Made by a program: the position numbers and the translations under genes. A model generated the notes under the pieces. The model was given only the letters and a program-made list of their open reading frames with translations, had not been told where the DNA came from and did not search any database. Positions 1 to 7,996 of a DNA stretch of 64,000 nt are shown piece by piece (the stretch's first letter is position 1; each line of letters opens with the position of its first letter). Source of the DNA: Salinisphaera aquimarina (GTDB lineage: Bacteria > Pseudomonadota > Gammaproteobacteria > Nevskiales > Salinisphaeraceae); contig NZ_JBHRSS010000001.1 in the NCBI RefSeq assembly GCF_042643355.1, forward strand, positions 186,001 through 250,000, read 5' to 3'.

Positions 1-256
1 CGCTGTCTGCGTAGAGACGGCCGAGACCGATGATGATACCCAGGTACAGACCCAGCGGCAGCAGTACCTCGAGTGCCACGACCACGCGCAAGCCGATCAT
101 CTCGGCGACGAAGCGCATCGCCTGCTGGCCCTGGGCGGCTTCGGCCAGGTAGCGCGTCACGCTGTAACTGGCGAAGATCGCGGCCAGCGCCGCGGTCACC
201 GCGAGCCAGGGCCAGAACACCGCGCGCAGGAGATAGCGGTCGGATACGGTCAGCAT
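1..256 (-). CDS. lptF: LptF/LptG-family permease (YjgP/YjgQ), N-terminal part only
   Basis: Only the first 85 residues are in the window; the gene runs off the left edge. The N-terminus (MLTVSDRYLLRAVFWPWLAV) followed by a membrane segment, the FASYS..RYLAEAA stretch and a second membrane segment ending GLGRLYADS is typical of LptF, an inner-membrane permease of the LptBFGC lipopolysaccharide extractor. It lies downstream, on the same strand, of the nucleotidyltransferase and the ceramide-synthase-like gene, and no pepA is seen upstream as in many lptF loci. I infer it may be a second LptF copy serving a sphingolipid rather than the main LPS exporter. The missing C-terminus and downstream gene (an lptG?) would decide this. 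Confidence 0.8.
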   Translation of the reverse strand, partial: MLTVSDRYLLRAVFWPWLAVTAALAAIFASYSVTRYLAEAAQGQQAMRFVAEMIGLRVVVALEVLLPLGLYLGIIIGLGRLYADS

Positions 257-373
257 GTCAGCACCGCCGCGTTGATGGGCCGATACAGCGTGCGTCGACG
301 CCGATCAACGCGGGCGAGACCGTACGGTATCGAAGCATTCGCAGACGGGCGGATCGGTGAGGTTCATCTTGTA

Positions 374-1216
374 TTACGTTGTATCGACGGGGCGGTTACC
401 GGCGAACGCGGCCAGACGCGTGGCCAGAATCGACTCGACGAGCCGCAGATCGGCCAGCGAATCGACATCGATCGCGGCCTCCGGCTCGGACAGCAGCACG
501 GCGCTTACGTTCACGCGCCTGCGCCGGGACAGACGGGAGAAGGCGTCGGCCAGCGTCAGCCGATGCAGGGCATAGCGCAGCACGCCCATCCAGCCGAGCA
601 TGCCGGCGACCACGCGCGCCGGGTTCTTGCGTTCACGCTCGACGCGGCGCCAGTCCGACACCAGTTGCCGGCCGGCCGCGGTATGAATCGCGAACAGGTT
701 GCAGCTACAGTAGCCATCGCCTCGGCCCAGCCGGATCGCGGTGCGCCGGCTATGCGGGTAGGCGGCGCGCACGGCGGCATATTCGACCATGCCCACCGAC
801 AGATCGTTGCCCTCGGCCGCCAGCAGCGGCGCGATCATCGACGGCCTCAGCAGCGCGTGATCGGCGGTGGTGAGCAGCGCCGGCTGGTCGGGTTCGAGCA
901 GCGCCAGCGCCCCTGCCGCGCTCGCGCTCGGTGAATCGGCGGGTGCGACCCACTGCACGCCGGGCATTTGTAGCAGGGTGTCGAGTTGTGCCGCGGCATG
1001 GCTGTCATCGGCGAACATCGTGCGCGCGGGGCCGACCACGATGATCGATCCGATCCGGGGCGTGTCGCGCAGCGTCTCCAGCACACGTTCGAGCAGGGCG
1101 ATGCCGCCCACCGGACTCAGCGATTTGCAGGGCGCGCCGGTCGCCGCGGCAATCGGGTCGTCCGGACCGCGGTCGCCGGCGAGCACGATGGCCGCGTAGG
1201 CACGCGTTCTCGTCAC
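374..1216 (-). CDS. MobA-like nucleotidyltransferase (NTP_transf_3), CpgD-type candidate
   Basis: About 280 residues from a GTG start that overlaps the stop of the upstream acyltransferase gene (GTGA), so the two are translationally coupled. The N-terminus shows the NTP-transferase signature: AIVLAGDRG, then CKSLSPVGG with the base-contacting lysine, and further on LLTTADHALL, which supplies the metal-binding aspartate. A longer reading starting at 1309 would overlap the upstream gene by about 100 bases and adds an arginine-rich tail unlike the family. In Caulobacter a nucleotidyltransferase, CpgD, lies beside the bacterial ceramide synthase gene and activates phosphoglycerate with CTP for the ceramide headgroup. 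A similar job is my inference from context; another sugar or polyol phosphate substrate is equally possible. Confidence 0.8.
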   Translation of the reverse strand: MTRTRAYAAIVLAGDRGPDDPIAAATGAPCKSLSPVGGIALLERVLETLRDTPRIGSIIVVGPARTMFADDSHAAAQLDTLLQMPGVQWVAPADSPSASAAGALALLEPDQPALLTTADHALLRPSMIAPLLAAEGNDLSVGMVEYAAVRAAYPHSRRTAIRLGRGDGYCSCNLFAIHTAAGRQLVSDWRRVERERKNPARVVAGMLGWMGVLRYALHRLTLADAFSRLSRRRRVNVSAVLLSEPEAAIDVDSLADLRLVESILATRLAAFAGNRPVDTT

Positions 1217-2364
1217 AGCGGTTTTTCGTAGATACGGTAGGTCTTGTAGACATCGCCGCCGATGCTTTCGATGATATCGCGCATGCCCTTGTTCGACTCC
1301 AGAATCCACGACAGCTCACAACCGCGGGCCCCGCGCGCATAGAGTTCGGTCTGCAGCGCACCGATTACGCAATAGGCCAGGGCCGCGCCCAGCGGGCCGC
1401 CCTGATAGCGCTGGCGCACGCCCATGAGCGGTACGCGAGAGGTCTCGGGAAAACGGACCTTGAGCCGCCACAACAGCTTCATCAGCCCGGCCGGGAACAG
1501 ACGACCGTTGAGATCGCGCGCCGCTTCGTTGAGGTTGGGCAGGCCGACGATGAAGGCCGCCGGCTCGCCGTCGACCTCGGCAATCTGGACCAGTTCGTTG
1601 GGCAGCAGCAGCTTGAGCGTCTTGCCCATGTCTCGGAACTCTTCTTCGGTGAGCGGCACGAACCCCCAGTTGTTGGCCCAGGCGTCGTTGAACATGTCGC
1701 GGATGATATCCAGCTCCTCGACGAACTTCTTGCCATTGATCGGCCGTACCGTCACACGCTTTGCATAGCGCGCGAGCAGACGCTGCATCACGCGCGGATG
1801 CTCGAAATCGAGGTTGATCCAGTACGCGTGCAGATCGATTGCCTTGGCGTAGCCCAGCCGCGTCAGTTGCTGCGCGTAGTAGGGCCGTGCATGCCCCATC
1901 ATCACCATCGGCGGGGTGTCGAAACCATCGACGAGCAGGCCGCATTCCTCGTTGATGGTCAGATTGAACGGGCCGTGCACCGCGCGCATGCCGCGTTCGC
2001 ACAGCCAGCTTTCCGCGGTTTCGACCAGGGCGCTGAAAACGGCCGTGTCGTCGGGCGCGTCGAGCATGCCGAAATAACCGACATCGTCACCGTGGATCGG
2101 CTTGCGCAGACTATCGATCTGGGCGCTGATGCGGCCGACGCATTCGCCGTCCTGCCATGCCAGCCAGGCCTGGAATTCCAGATGCTCGAACGCCGGATTC
2201 TGTTTTGGCGACAGATGCATCTGGCGTTCGATGCGCAGCGGCGCACGCCAGGCGTTATCATCACGAAATATACGCGCGGGCACGTCGATGAACCGCCCAC
2301 GAGCCTTGCGGCCGTCGACCGCGGTAATGCTGATTTCCCTGTCCGATTTCACGGATATCGCCAT
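1213..2364 (-). CDS. bcerS: GNAT-superfamily N-acyltransferase, bacterial ceramide synthase-like (bCerS)
   Basis: 383 residues, ATG start. The protein has two GNAT-like halves: an N-terminal part with the conserved HGPFNLTINEECGLLVDGFD stretch and a run of MMGHARPYY, then a C-terminal acyl-CoA-binding fold with VPLMGVRQRYQGG (the pyrophosphate-loop position) and ELSWILESNKGM. These features recall the Caulobacter protein shown to acylate the long-chain base (bCerS), unrelated to eukaryotic ceramide synthase. It is divergent from the serine palmitoyltransferase operon and followed by the nucleotidyltransferase. The predicted reaction is transfer of an acyl group from acyl-CoA to the amine of 3-ketosphinganine. 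The family call is strong; the ceramide role rests on memory of the family plus the neighbouring genes. Confidence 0.75.
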   Translation of the reverse strand: MAISVKSDREISITAVDGRKARGRFIDVPARIFRDDNAWRAPLRIERQMHLSPKQNPAFEHLEFQAWLAWQDGECVGRISAQIDSLRKPIHGDDVGYFGMLDAPDDTAVFSALVETAESWLCERGMRAVHGPFNLTINEECGLLVDGFDTPPMVMMGHARPYYAQQLTRLGYAKAIDLHAYWINLDFEHPRVMQRLLARYAKRVTVRPINGKKFVEELDIIRDMFNDAWANNWGFVPLTEEEFRDMGKTLKLLLPNELVQIAEVDGEPAAFIVGLPNLNEAARDLNGRLFPAGLMKLLWRLKVRFPETSRVPLMGVRQRYQGGPLGAALAYCVIGALQTELYARGARGCELSWILESNKGMRDIIESIGGDVYKTYRIYEKPL

Positions 2365-2904
2365 GGCCGATTCAACTCATTGTCGTGGGTGCGGGATATT
2401 GAGGCAATGTCGCGCGCAGGTTTAAAAAAATCCCGACACGACCGTTATATTTTGTTAACGGAAGTAGGTGGAAAAACCGTTAAACTTACCCTAAAGCAAA
2501 GGTTGAAAACGGTATGCGTTTTTCATGATGCACTCAAGCGGCAGGATTCGGCGTGCCGGGGTTTGAAACCCGCGCGATCGTCGCTCATGGCCATCGTGAA
2601 CGCGTGTTTTTTCAGTCTCTCCGGGCATTGCGGTTATATTGCGTGCCAACTTGCGGTATTCTCGATAAAATATATGTCAGATGCACGGTCATAAAAACGG
2701 TTGTCGGCACGCGACCTGCGCCCGCGGGCTGTCCAGGTTCGCGCGCGCCGGATGGTCCGAGCGGGCGAACCTTCTCGACCGGTACCGGTCATTGAACCGG
2801 GCGCGCGCCACCTGGTGGACCCGATCCGCGCGCTGTGCGCGATCCCGATCGCCGATCGCGCCCACCGATCCGTGCGAGACAGCTTTTAATCAGGAATCCG
2901 GAAC
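2365..2904. promoter_or_regulatory. 540-bp divergent intergenic region of the sphingolipid locus
   Basis: No convincing gene. The stretch 2400-2720 is clearly richer in A and T than the surroundings, with TTATATTTTGTTAACGG near 2445 and ATAAAATATATG near 2668. An imperfect inverted repeat is made by GTTAACGG (2454-2461) and CCGTTAAAC (2477-2485). It must hold the start signals for both arms of the locus (minus strand from 2364, plus strand from 2905). I could not place a clear -35/-10 pair. Confidence 0.45.
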
Positions 2905-4692
2905 ATGATGCCAACCCCCACACAGCATCGACTACCGATGCGTCACGGCGATTTTTCCAGGCTCGCGGATGCGCTGGATTACGCAGCCCAAGGGGAGACC
3001 GGGTTCAATTTCTATAACGGCCGGGGTGATCTCGTCGCGCCGTTGTCGTATCGGGAACTGCGCACGCGGGCGCTGGCGACCGCGCGCCGGCTGATCGGTC
3101 TCGGGCTCGAACCCGGCGATCGCGTCGCGCTGGTTGCGGATACGGTGCCGGGCTTCATGGATTGCTTCTGGGCTTGCCAGTACGTGGGCCTGGTGCCGGT
3201 GCCGCTGCCCGTGACCGTGGGCCTGGGCAGTCGCGACGCATATATCCGCCAGTTGAGCGGCCTGCTTGGCGGCTGCGATGCGGCGGCTGCGTTCGCGCCC
3301 GAAGATTTCATGGCATTCCTGGAAAAAGCCGCCGAGGGACATCCCCTACGCCATATCGGTAGTTTCGAGACGCTCCAGAACTTGCCCGAGGCCGATACGT
3401 TGCCGCCGTTGCCGGAGGTGTCCGCGACCGCGTATCTGCAGTTCACCTCGGGCAGCACCCAGTTTCCGCGCGGCGTGATCATCACCCAGGCGCAGGTCAT
3501 GCAGAATCTGACCAGCATCCTGCGCCTGGGCGTACAGATGCGTGAGGACGATCGGCTGGTGTCCTGGCTGCCGCTCTACCACGACATGGGCCTGGTCGGC
3601 TTCATGCTGGCGGCGCTCACCTCGCAGCGCTCGGTGGACTATCTCGCGACCCGCGATTTCGCCATGCGCCCGCGCCAGTGGCTGAGTCTGATCAGCCGCA
3701 ACCGCGGCACCATCGCCTTCAGCCCGTCGTTCGGCTACGAGCTGTGCGCGCGCCGTATCCGTCACGGTGCCACCGATTTCGATCTGAGCAGCTGGCGTAT
3801 CGCCGGCGCCGGGGCCGAGACCATCCGCCCGACGTCGCTCAACCGGTTCGCCGAGACGCTGGCGCCGGCGGGTTTCGATTCGCGCGCGTTCCTGGCCTGT
3901 TACGGCATGGCCGAGTGCTCGCTGGCGATCAGCTTCGCGCCGCTCGATACCGGCCTGGAAATCGACACCGTCGACGCCGAGAAGCTCGCCACGCAACAGA
4001 TTGCCGAGCCGGCCGATGCCCAGCAGGTCGAACGGACCAACACCTTCGTCGATTGCGGCGAGGTGCTGCCGGAATACGACTTCGAGATTCTCGACGGCGA
4101 GGGTCACCCGTTGGGCGATCGGCGCGTCGGTGCGATCAAGGTGCGCGGTCCTAGCGTGATGTCGGGCTATTTCGGCAGCCCCGAGCAGACGCGCAAATCG
4201 CTTTCCGACGACGGCTGGCTGGACACCGGCGATCTCGGCTATCGGATCGGCCGGCGTATTGTGATCACCGGTCGTGCCAAGGATCTGATCATCGTCAACG
4301 GCCGCAATATCTGGCCGCAGGATCTGGAATGGCTGGCCGAGCAGCAACCGGAACTGCGCCCGGGCGATGCACTGGCCTTTGCCGCGCCGTCGGCGGTGGG
4401 TTCGGATGCCGCCGTCGTGGTCGTGCAGTGCCGGGCGCGCGAGGCCGAAGCACGCAATGCCTTGATCAAGCGCCTGGAAGGCCTGATTCGGCGTGAATTC
4501 GGCGTGGAGTGCCTGGTCGAGGCAGTGGCGCCGCATACGCTGCCGCGGACGTCGTCGGGCAAGCTCTCGCGTGCTGGCGCGCGTCGCGACTATATTGCGC
4601 GTCTGCAGGAGCGGGTGCATGAGCGCCGCCGCCCGGCGGATGTGGGCAGCACGGCGGACGCCGATCACGATAGCGATCGCCAGGCAGGCTGA
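2905..4692 (+). CDS. Fatty acyl-AMP ligase / acyl-ACP synthetase of the sphingolipid operon
   Basis: 595 residues, ATG (two in tandem; either could start). An ANL-superfamily adenylating enzyme: the AMP-binding loop TSGSTQFPRG is at residues 181-190, followed by SWLPLYHDMGLVG, the YGMAE motif, the DTGDLGY motif and the C-terminal hinge/lysine region PRTSSGKLSRAG. The P-loop lacks the usual lysine of acetyl-CoA synthetases and the overall pattern is that of FAAL-type enzymes, which load acyl carriers rather than CoA. First gene of the operon and upstream of an acyl carrier protein and serine palmitoyltransferase, so the likely task is to charge the carrier at 5665 with a fatty acid for condensation with serine. 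A CoA ligase role cannot be ruled out. Confidence 0.88.
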   Translation: MMPTPTQHRLPMRHGDFSRLADALDYAAQGETGFNFYNGRGDLVAPLSYRELRTRALATARRLIGLGLEPGDRVALVADTVPGFMDCFWACQYVGLVPVPLPVTVGLGSRDAYIRQLSGLLGGCDAAAAFAPEDFMAFLEKAAEGHPLRHIGSFETLQNLPEADTLPPLPEVSATAYLQFTSGSTQFPRGVIITQAQVMQNLTSILRLGVQMREDDRLVSWLPLYHDMGLVGFMLAALTSQRSVDYLATRDFAMRPRQWLSLISRNRGTIAFSPSFGYELCARRIRHGATDFDLSSWRIAGAGAETIRPTSLNRFAETLAPAGFDSRAFLACYGMAECSLAISFAPLDTGLEIDTVDAEKLATQQIAEPADAQQVERTNTFVDCGEVLPEYDFEILDGEGHPLGDRRVGAIKVRGPSVMSGYFGSPEQTRKSLSDDGWLDTGDLGYRIGRRIVITGRAKDLIIVNGRNIWPQDLEWLAEQQPELRPGDALAFAAPSAVGSDAAVVVVQCRAREAEARNALIKRLEGLIRREFGVECLVEAVAPHTLPRTSSGKLSRAGARRDYIARLQERVHERRRPADVGSTADADHDSDRQAG

Positions 4693-4696
4693 CGCT

Positions 4697-5629
4697 TTGG
4701 CGCCCCGCGTCGCGGTCACCGGCGCCTCCGGCTTCATCGGCTCGACCGTCACCCGTGCGCTCGCCGCCGAAGGCTGGCAGGTCAGGGCACTGACGCGTAC
4801 CGACAGCTGGGCCGGTCGGCTGCGTGATCAGGGGCTCGAGGTGACCGTCGGCTCATTGGCAGAGCCTGCGGCACTCGATGAACTCGTGGCCGGCGTCGAT
4901 GCGGTCGTGCACTGCGCGGGCGCGGTGCGGGGTTCGTGTTATGCCGACTTCGCCGAGATCAACGTCGCCGGCACCGAGAATCTGATCGCGGCGATGGCGG
5001 GTCGCCACCTGCCGCTGGTGGCGCTGTCCTCGCTGGCCGCGCGTGAGCCGCAGTTGTCGGACTACGCGCGCAGCAAGCAGGCCATGGAAGCGCTGCTCGC
5101 GGAGACCGATATCCCGCTGGACTGTCTCGTGTTGCGTCCGCCGGCGGTCTACGGCCCCGGCGATACCGAACTCAAGCCGCTGTTCGATGCCTTTGCCCGC
5201 GGCCTGGCCCCGTTGCCCGGCGCCCCGGATGCGCGCGTGTCGCTGCTTTATGTGGACGATCTCGCGGCGGCGATTGTCGCCTGGCTGAATGCATCCGAAC
5301 GTGCCGGTGGGGTGTATGAAATTGGCGACGCGAGCGCACGTGGCTATAGCTGGGACGAGGTGGTGCGGACCGCGGAAACGCTGCTCGAACGTCGTATCCG
5401 TAGAATACCGGTGCCCGGCGCGGCGCTCGATGGTGTGGCCTGGGTGAACACGCGCATGTCGCGCTGGCTTGGGTATGCGCCCATGCTGACACCGGGCAAG
5501 CTACAGGAACTGCGCCATGCCGACTGGGTCTGCGACAACCGCCCGCTGCAGCAGATGCTCGACTGGGCGCCGCAGGTCGATCTGGCGGCGGGTCTGAAAA
5601 CGACCTGTGGCTGGGGCCGGGCCGCGTAG
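4697..5629 (+). CDS. cerR: NAD(P)-dependent epimerase/reductase, ceramide reductase CerR-like
   Basis: About 310 residues from a TTG at 4697, five bases after the upstream stop. The Rossmann motif TGASGFIG begins seven residues in, as expected for extended short-chain dehydrogenases; SSLAAREPQLSDYARSKQ holds the YxxxK catalytic pair. An alternative ATG at 4619 has a good AGGAG eight bases upstream but adds 26 arginine-rich residues and overlaps the ligase by 74 bases. In Caulobacter the epimerase-like gene beside spt, acp and acs is CerR, which reduces the 3-keto group of the ceramide; the same gene set here supports that role. It could instead act on a nucleotide sugar. Confidence 0.75.
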   Translation: MAPRVAVTGASGFIGSTVTRALAAEGWQVRALTRTDSWAGRLRDQGLEVTVGSLAEPAALDELVAGVDAVVHCAGAVRGSCYADFAEINVAGTENLIAAMAGRHLPLVALSSLAAREPQLSDYARSKQAMEALLAETDIPLDCLVLRPPAVYGPGDTELKPLFDAFARGLAPLPGAPDARVSLLYVDDLAAAIVAWLNASERAGGVYEIGDASARGYSWDEVVRTAETLLERRIRRIPVPGAALDGVAWVNTRMSRWLGYAPMLTPGKLQELRHADWVCDNRPLQQMLDWAPQVDLAAGLKTTCGWGRAA

Positions 5630-5664
5630 AATAGAGCGGCAGGCAAAACGACGAGGCAAGTTCA

Positions 5665-5907
5665 ATGGCGAGTTACGACGATATCTACGGCGAGCTGCGT
5701 ACGCTGCTCGCGGCGTATGTGCCGGCCGGCAAGACGATCGAGCCGGACAGTCTGCTTGTCGACGATCTGGGGCTGGATTCGATGCAAACCATGGAAATGG
5801 TCATGGATATGGAAGATCAGCTGGATATGGCGATTCCGCTGAATCTGCTGCCCGACGTGCAGACCGTGGACGATCTGGTCAAGGCGCTGGCGCAGGTCGC
5901 CGCATGA
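5665..5907 (+). CDS. Acyl carrier protein dedicated to the Spt operon
   Basis: 80 residues. The phosphopantetheine attachment motif DLGLDSMQ is present with Ser39, and the chain is acidic and helical as usual for carriers. AGGCAAG stands upstream of the ATG. It overlaps the following serine palmitoyltransferase by ATGA, which fits a protein pair made together. Family knowledge: several bacterial Spt enzymes take their acyl group from such an ACP. Not the housekeeping AcpP, which normally sits with fab genes. Confidence 0.9.
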   Translation: MASYDDIYGELRTLLAAYVPAGKTIEPDSLLVDDLGLDSMQTMEMVMDMEDQLDMAIPLNLLPDVQTVDDLVKALAQVAA

Positions 5908-7118
5908 GTATCTTCGACAAGTTCGCGCCCATCGCCGACGTGCGCCGGCGGATCGCCGCCACCGGGGTCGATCCGCTCGGCGTGCCCATCGATCAGATCC
6001 TGTCTGCCACCGAAGCCATGGTGCGCGGCAAGCGCACGATCCTGGCCGGTAGCAACAACTATCTGGGCCTGACCTTCGATGCCGCCTGTGTGGACGCCGG
6101 GGCCGACGCGGTCCGGCGCGAAGGCACCGGCACGACCGGTTCGCGCATGGCCAACGGCTCCTACGCCGGGCATCTGGCCCTTGAACGTGAACTCGCCGAG
6201 TTCTACGGCGTGGGCCAGGCGATCGTGTTCTCGACCGGCTATCAGGCGAATCTGGGCATGCTCTCGGCGCTGGCGGGGCCGCGCGACGTGGTCATGCTCG
6301 ACGCCGACTGCCATGCCAGCATCTACGACGGCGTCAAGCTCGGCGGCGCCGAAACCCTGCGTTTTCGCCACAACGACGCTGCCGATCTGGACAAGCGCCT
6401 GCGGCGTCTGGGCGAACGTGCGACCGATGCACTGGTGGTGGTCGAAGGCATCTACAGCATGCTCGGCGACCGCGCCCCGCTGGCGGCGCTGTGCGAAGTC
6501 GCACATCGCCACGGCGCGCTCATCTATGTCGACGAAGCGCACTCGCTGGGCATCTGCGGCGAGACCGGCAGCGGCGTCGCCGAGGCCGACGGAGTGCTCG
6601 ACCAGGTGGATTTCATCGTCGGCACTTTCAGCAAGAGCCTGGGCGCTGCCGGTGGCTACTGCGTGAGTCGCCACGACGCGCTCGACGTGGTCCGCTATGC
6701 CAGCCGGCCGTATATATTCACCGCGTCGCCGGTGCCGTCGGTGATCGCCTCGACGCGTGCCGCGCTCGCGCGTCTGCGCGCCGCGCCGCAACTGCGTGAG
6801 CAGCTCTGGCGCAATGCCCACCGGCTGCACGACGCACTCGTGGCCCAGGATTTTCGTCTCGGCGCCGAGCCCGGCCCCGTCGTCGCAGCCATGTTCGATA
6901 CCCCCGAACAGGCGTTGACCTTCTGGCAGGGACTGCTCGATCACGGTGTGTACGTGAACCTCATGCTGCCGCCGGCGACCCCGAACGGCTGGTGTCTGGT
7001 GCGGTGCAGCCTGAGCGCGGCTCACAGCGACGCACAGATCGATCACCTGATCGCGTCGTTCAGCGCGCTCAAGGACGATGCCGGGCAGCGGCCGCCGGTT
7101 GAACGATTCCATGCGTAG
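5904..7118 (+). CDS. spt: Serine palmitoyltransferase (alpha-oxoamine synthase)
   Basis: 404 residues from the ATG overlapping the acp stop. A PLP-dependent class II aminotransferase fold of the alpha-oxoamine synthase family: GSNNYLGL at 49-56, GTGTTGSRMANGS, the PLP-stacking His137 in DADCHAS, DEAHSLG (Asp210, His213) and the Schiff-base Lys244 in TFSKSLG. It condenses L-serine with an acyl thioester to 3-ketosphinganine, the first committed step of sphingolipid synthesis. Sister enzymes (KBL, BioF, HemA) share these motifs, but the neighbouring ACP, acyl ligase, CerR-like reductase and ceramide-synthase-like gene favour Spt over those. No bio, kbl/tdh or hem gene is nearby. Confidence 0.85.
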   Translation: MSIFDKFAPIADVRRRIAATGVDPLGVPIDQILSATEAMVRGKRTILAGSNNYLGLTFDAACVDAGADAVRREGTGTTGSRMANGSYAGHLALERELAEFYGVGQAIVFSTGYQANLGMLSALAGPRDVVMLDADCHASIYDGVKLGGAETLRFRHNDAADLDKRLRRLGERATDALVVVEGIYSMLGDRAPLAALCEVAHRHGALIYVDEAHSLGICGETGSGVAEADGVLDQVDFIVGTFSKSLGAAGGYCVSRHDALDVVRYASRPYIFTASPVPSVIASTRAALARLRAAPQLREQLWRNAHRLHDALVAQDFRLGAEPGPVVAAMFDTPEQALTFWQGLLDHGVYVNLMLPPATPNGWCLVRCSLSAAHSDAQIDHLIASFSALKDDAGQRPPVERFHA

Positions 7119-7166
7119 CGACCATGCTCTGTTGTCCGAACATTCCGCCCGTAGTGGTGTGTTGCC

Positions 7167-7952
7167 ATGGGCGTGACCCTGCTCACCGGCGCCTCGTCCG
7201 GCATCGGTCGCAGTCTCGCGCGCCGGCTGGCGGCCGGCGGCGAGGCAATGGCGCTGGTCGCGAGGCGCGACGAGTTGCTGGCCAGTCTGGTGATGGAAAT
7301 CGAAGCGGCCGGTGGCAAGGCGCTGGCCCTGCCCTGCGACGTCACTGATCGGGTCGCGCTCGCAAACGCCGTGGACATCGCGGAATCCCAGCTGGGACCG
7401 GTCACGCGTCTGGTCGCCAACGCGGGCGGTGGCGAGCCCACGGATGCGACGCAATTCGACGCCGGCGTTTTCGAGTCGGTGGTCCGACTCAATCTCGTCG
7501 GCGTGGCCAATGCCGTCGCCGCGGTGCTGCCGGGCATGCTTGCCCGCGGCGACGGGCATCTGGTCGCGACCGGTAGCCTCGCGGGCTGTCGCGGCCTGCC
7601 GAGTGCCGCGGCCTATTCGGCGGCCAAGGGCGGGCTGGCCAATCTCATGGACAGCTTGCGTATCGATCTGCGTGGGCATGGCATTGCCGTTACCCTGTTG
7701 ATGCCGGGCTTCGTGCGCCCCAAACCGAAAAAGCCCGGCGGCTCGCGCGGCAAGCCGTTCCGGGTGGATCTCGAGGTGGCGACCGCGCGTATGGAAAACG
7801 CGATCCTGGCGCGCCGGCGGCGGCTGATATTTCCCTGGTCGCTGGCGCTCGCGATTGGCCTGACGCGGCTGCTACCATTCGGTATCGACGAGTGGCTGCT
7901 GGCCGGGCGCGGCCGCACGGCCGGGACGCGCCGAAACGAACCGCCGGCATGA
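7167..7952 (+). CDS. Short-chain dehydrogenase/reductase in the sphingolipid operon
   Basis: 261 residues. Classical SDR motifs: TGASSGIG at the N-terminus, NAGG, the catalytic serine in VATGSLAG and YSAAK. The C-terminal part (LIFPWSLALAIGLTRLLPFG) is hydrophobic and could be a membrane anchor, as in eukaryotic 3-ketodihydrosphingosine reductase. It follows spt by 48 bases. Candidate roles are reduction of 3-ketosphinganine, or of a keto group made later by the hydroxylase downstream; both are inference. With the CerR-like gene it gives this locus two different candidate ketoreductases. Confidence 0.8.
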   Translation: MGVTLLTGASSGIGRSLARRLAAGGEAMALVARRDELLASLVMEIEAAGGKALALPCDVTDRVALANAVDIAESQLGPVTRLVANAGGGEPTDATQFDAGVFESVVRLNLVGVANAVAAVLPGMLARGDGHLVATGSLAGCRGLPSAAAYSAAKGGLANLMDSLRIDLRGHGIAVTLLMPGFVRPKPKKPGGSRGKPFRVDLEVATARMENAILARRRRLIFPWSLALAIGLTRLLPFGIDEWLLAGRGRTAGTRRNEPPA

Positions 7953-7996
7953 TCCCGATCACTTTTCGAGCATCCCTTTTCCAGAAAGGCAATCCC

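Noticed and set aside
374..1309. Longer nucleotidyltransferase starting at 1309
   Set aside because: Would overlap the coding region of the upstream gene by nearly 100 bases and adds an arginine-rich tail not found in the family; the GTG at 1216 overlaps the upstream stop in the usual way.
3346..4752. 468-residue frame on the minus strand opposite the acyl ligase
   Set aside because: Low-complexity, Arg/His/Ala-rich translation with no domain; it mirrors a strongly supported gene and is a GC-driven shadow.
5817..7679. 620-residue minus-strand frame opposite spt and the SDR
   Set aside because: No motif, composition typical of antisense frames in GC-rich DNA; the plus-strand genes have full catalytic motifs.
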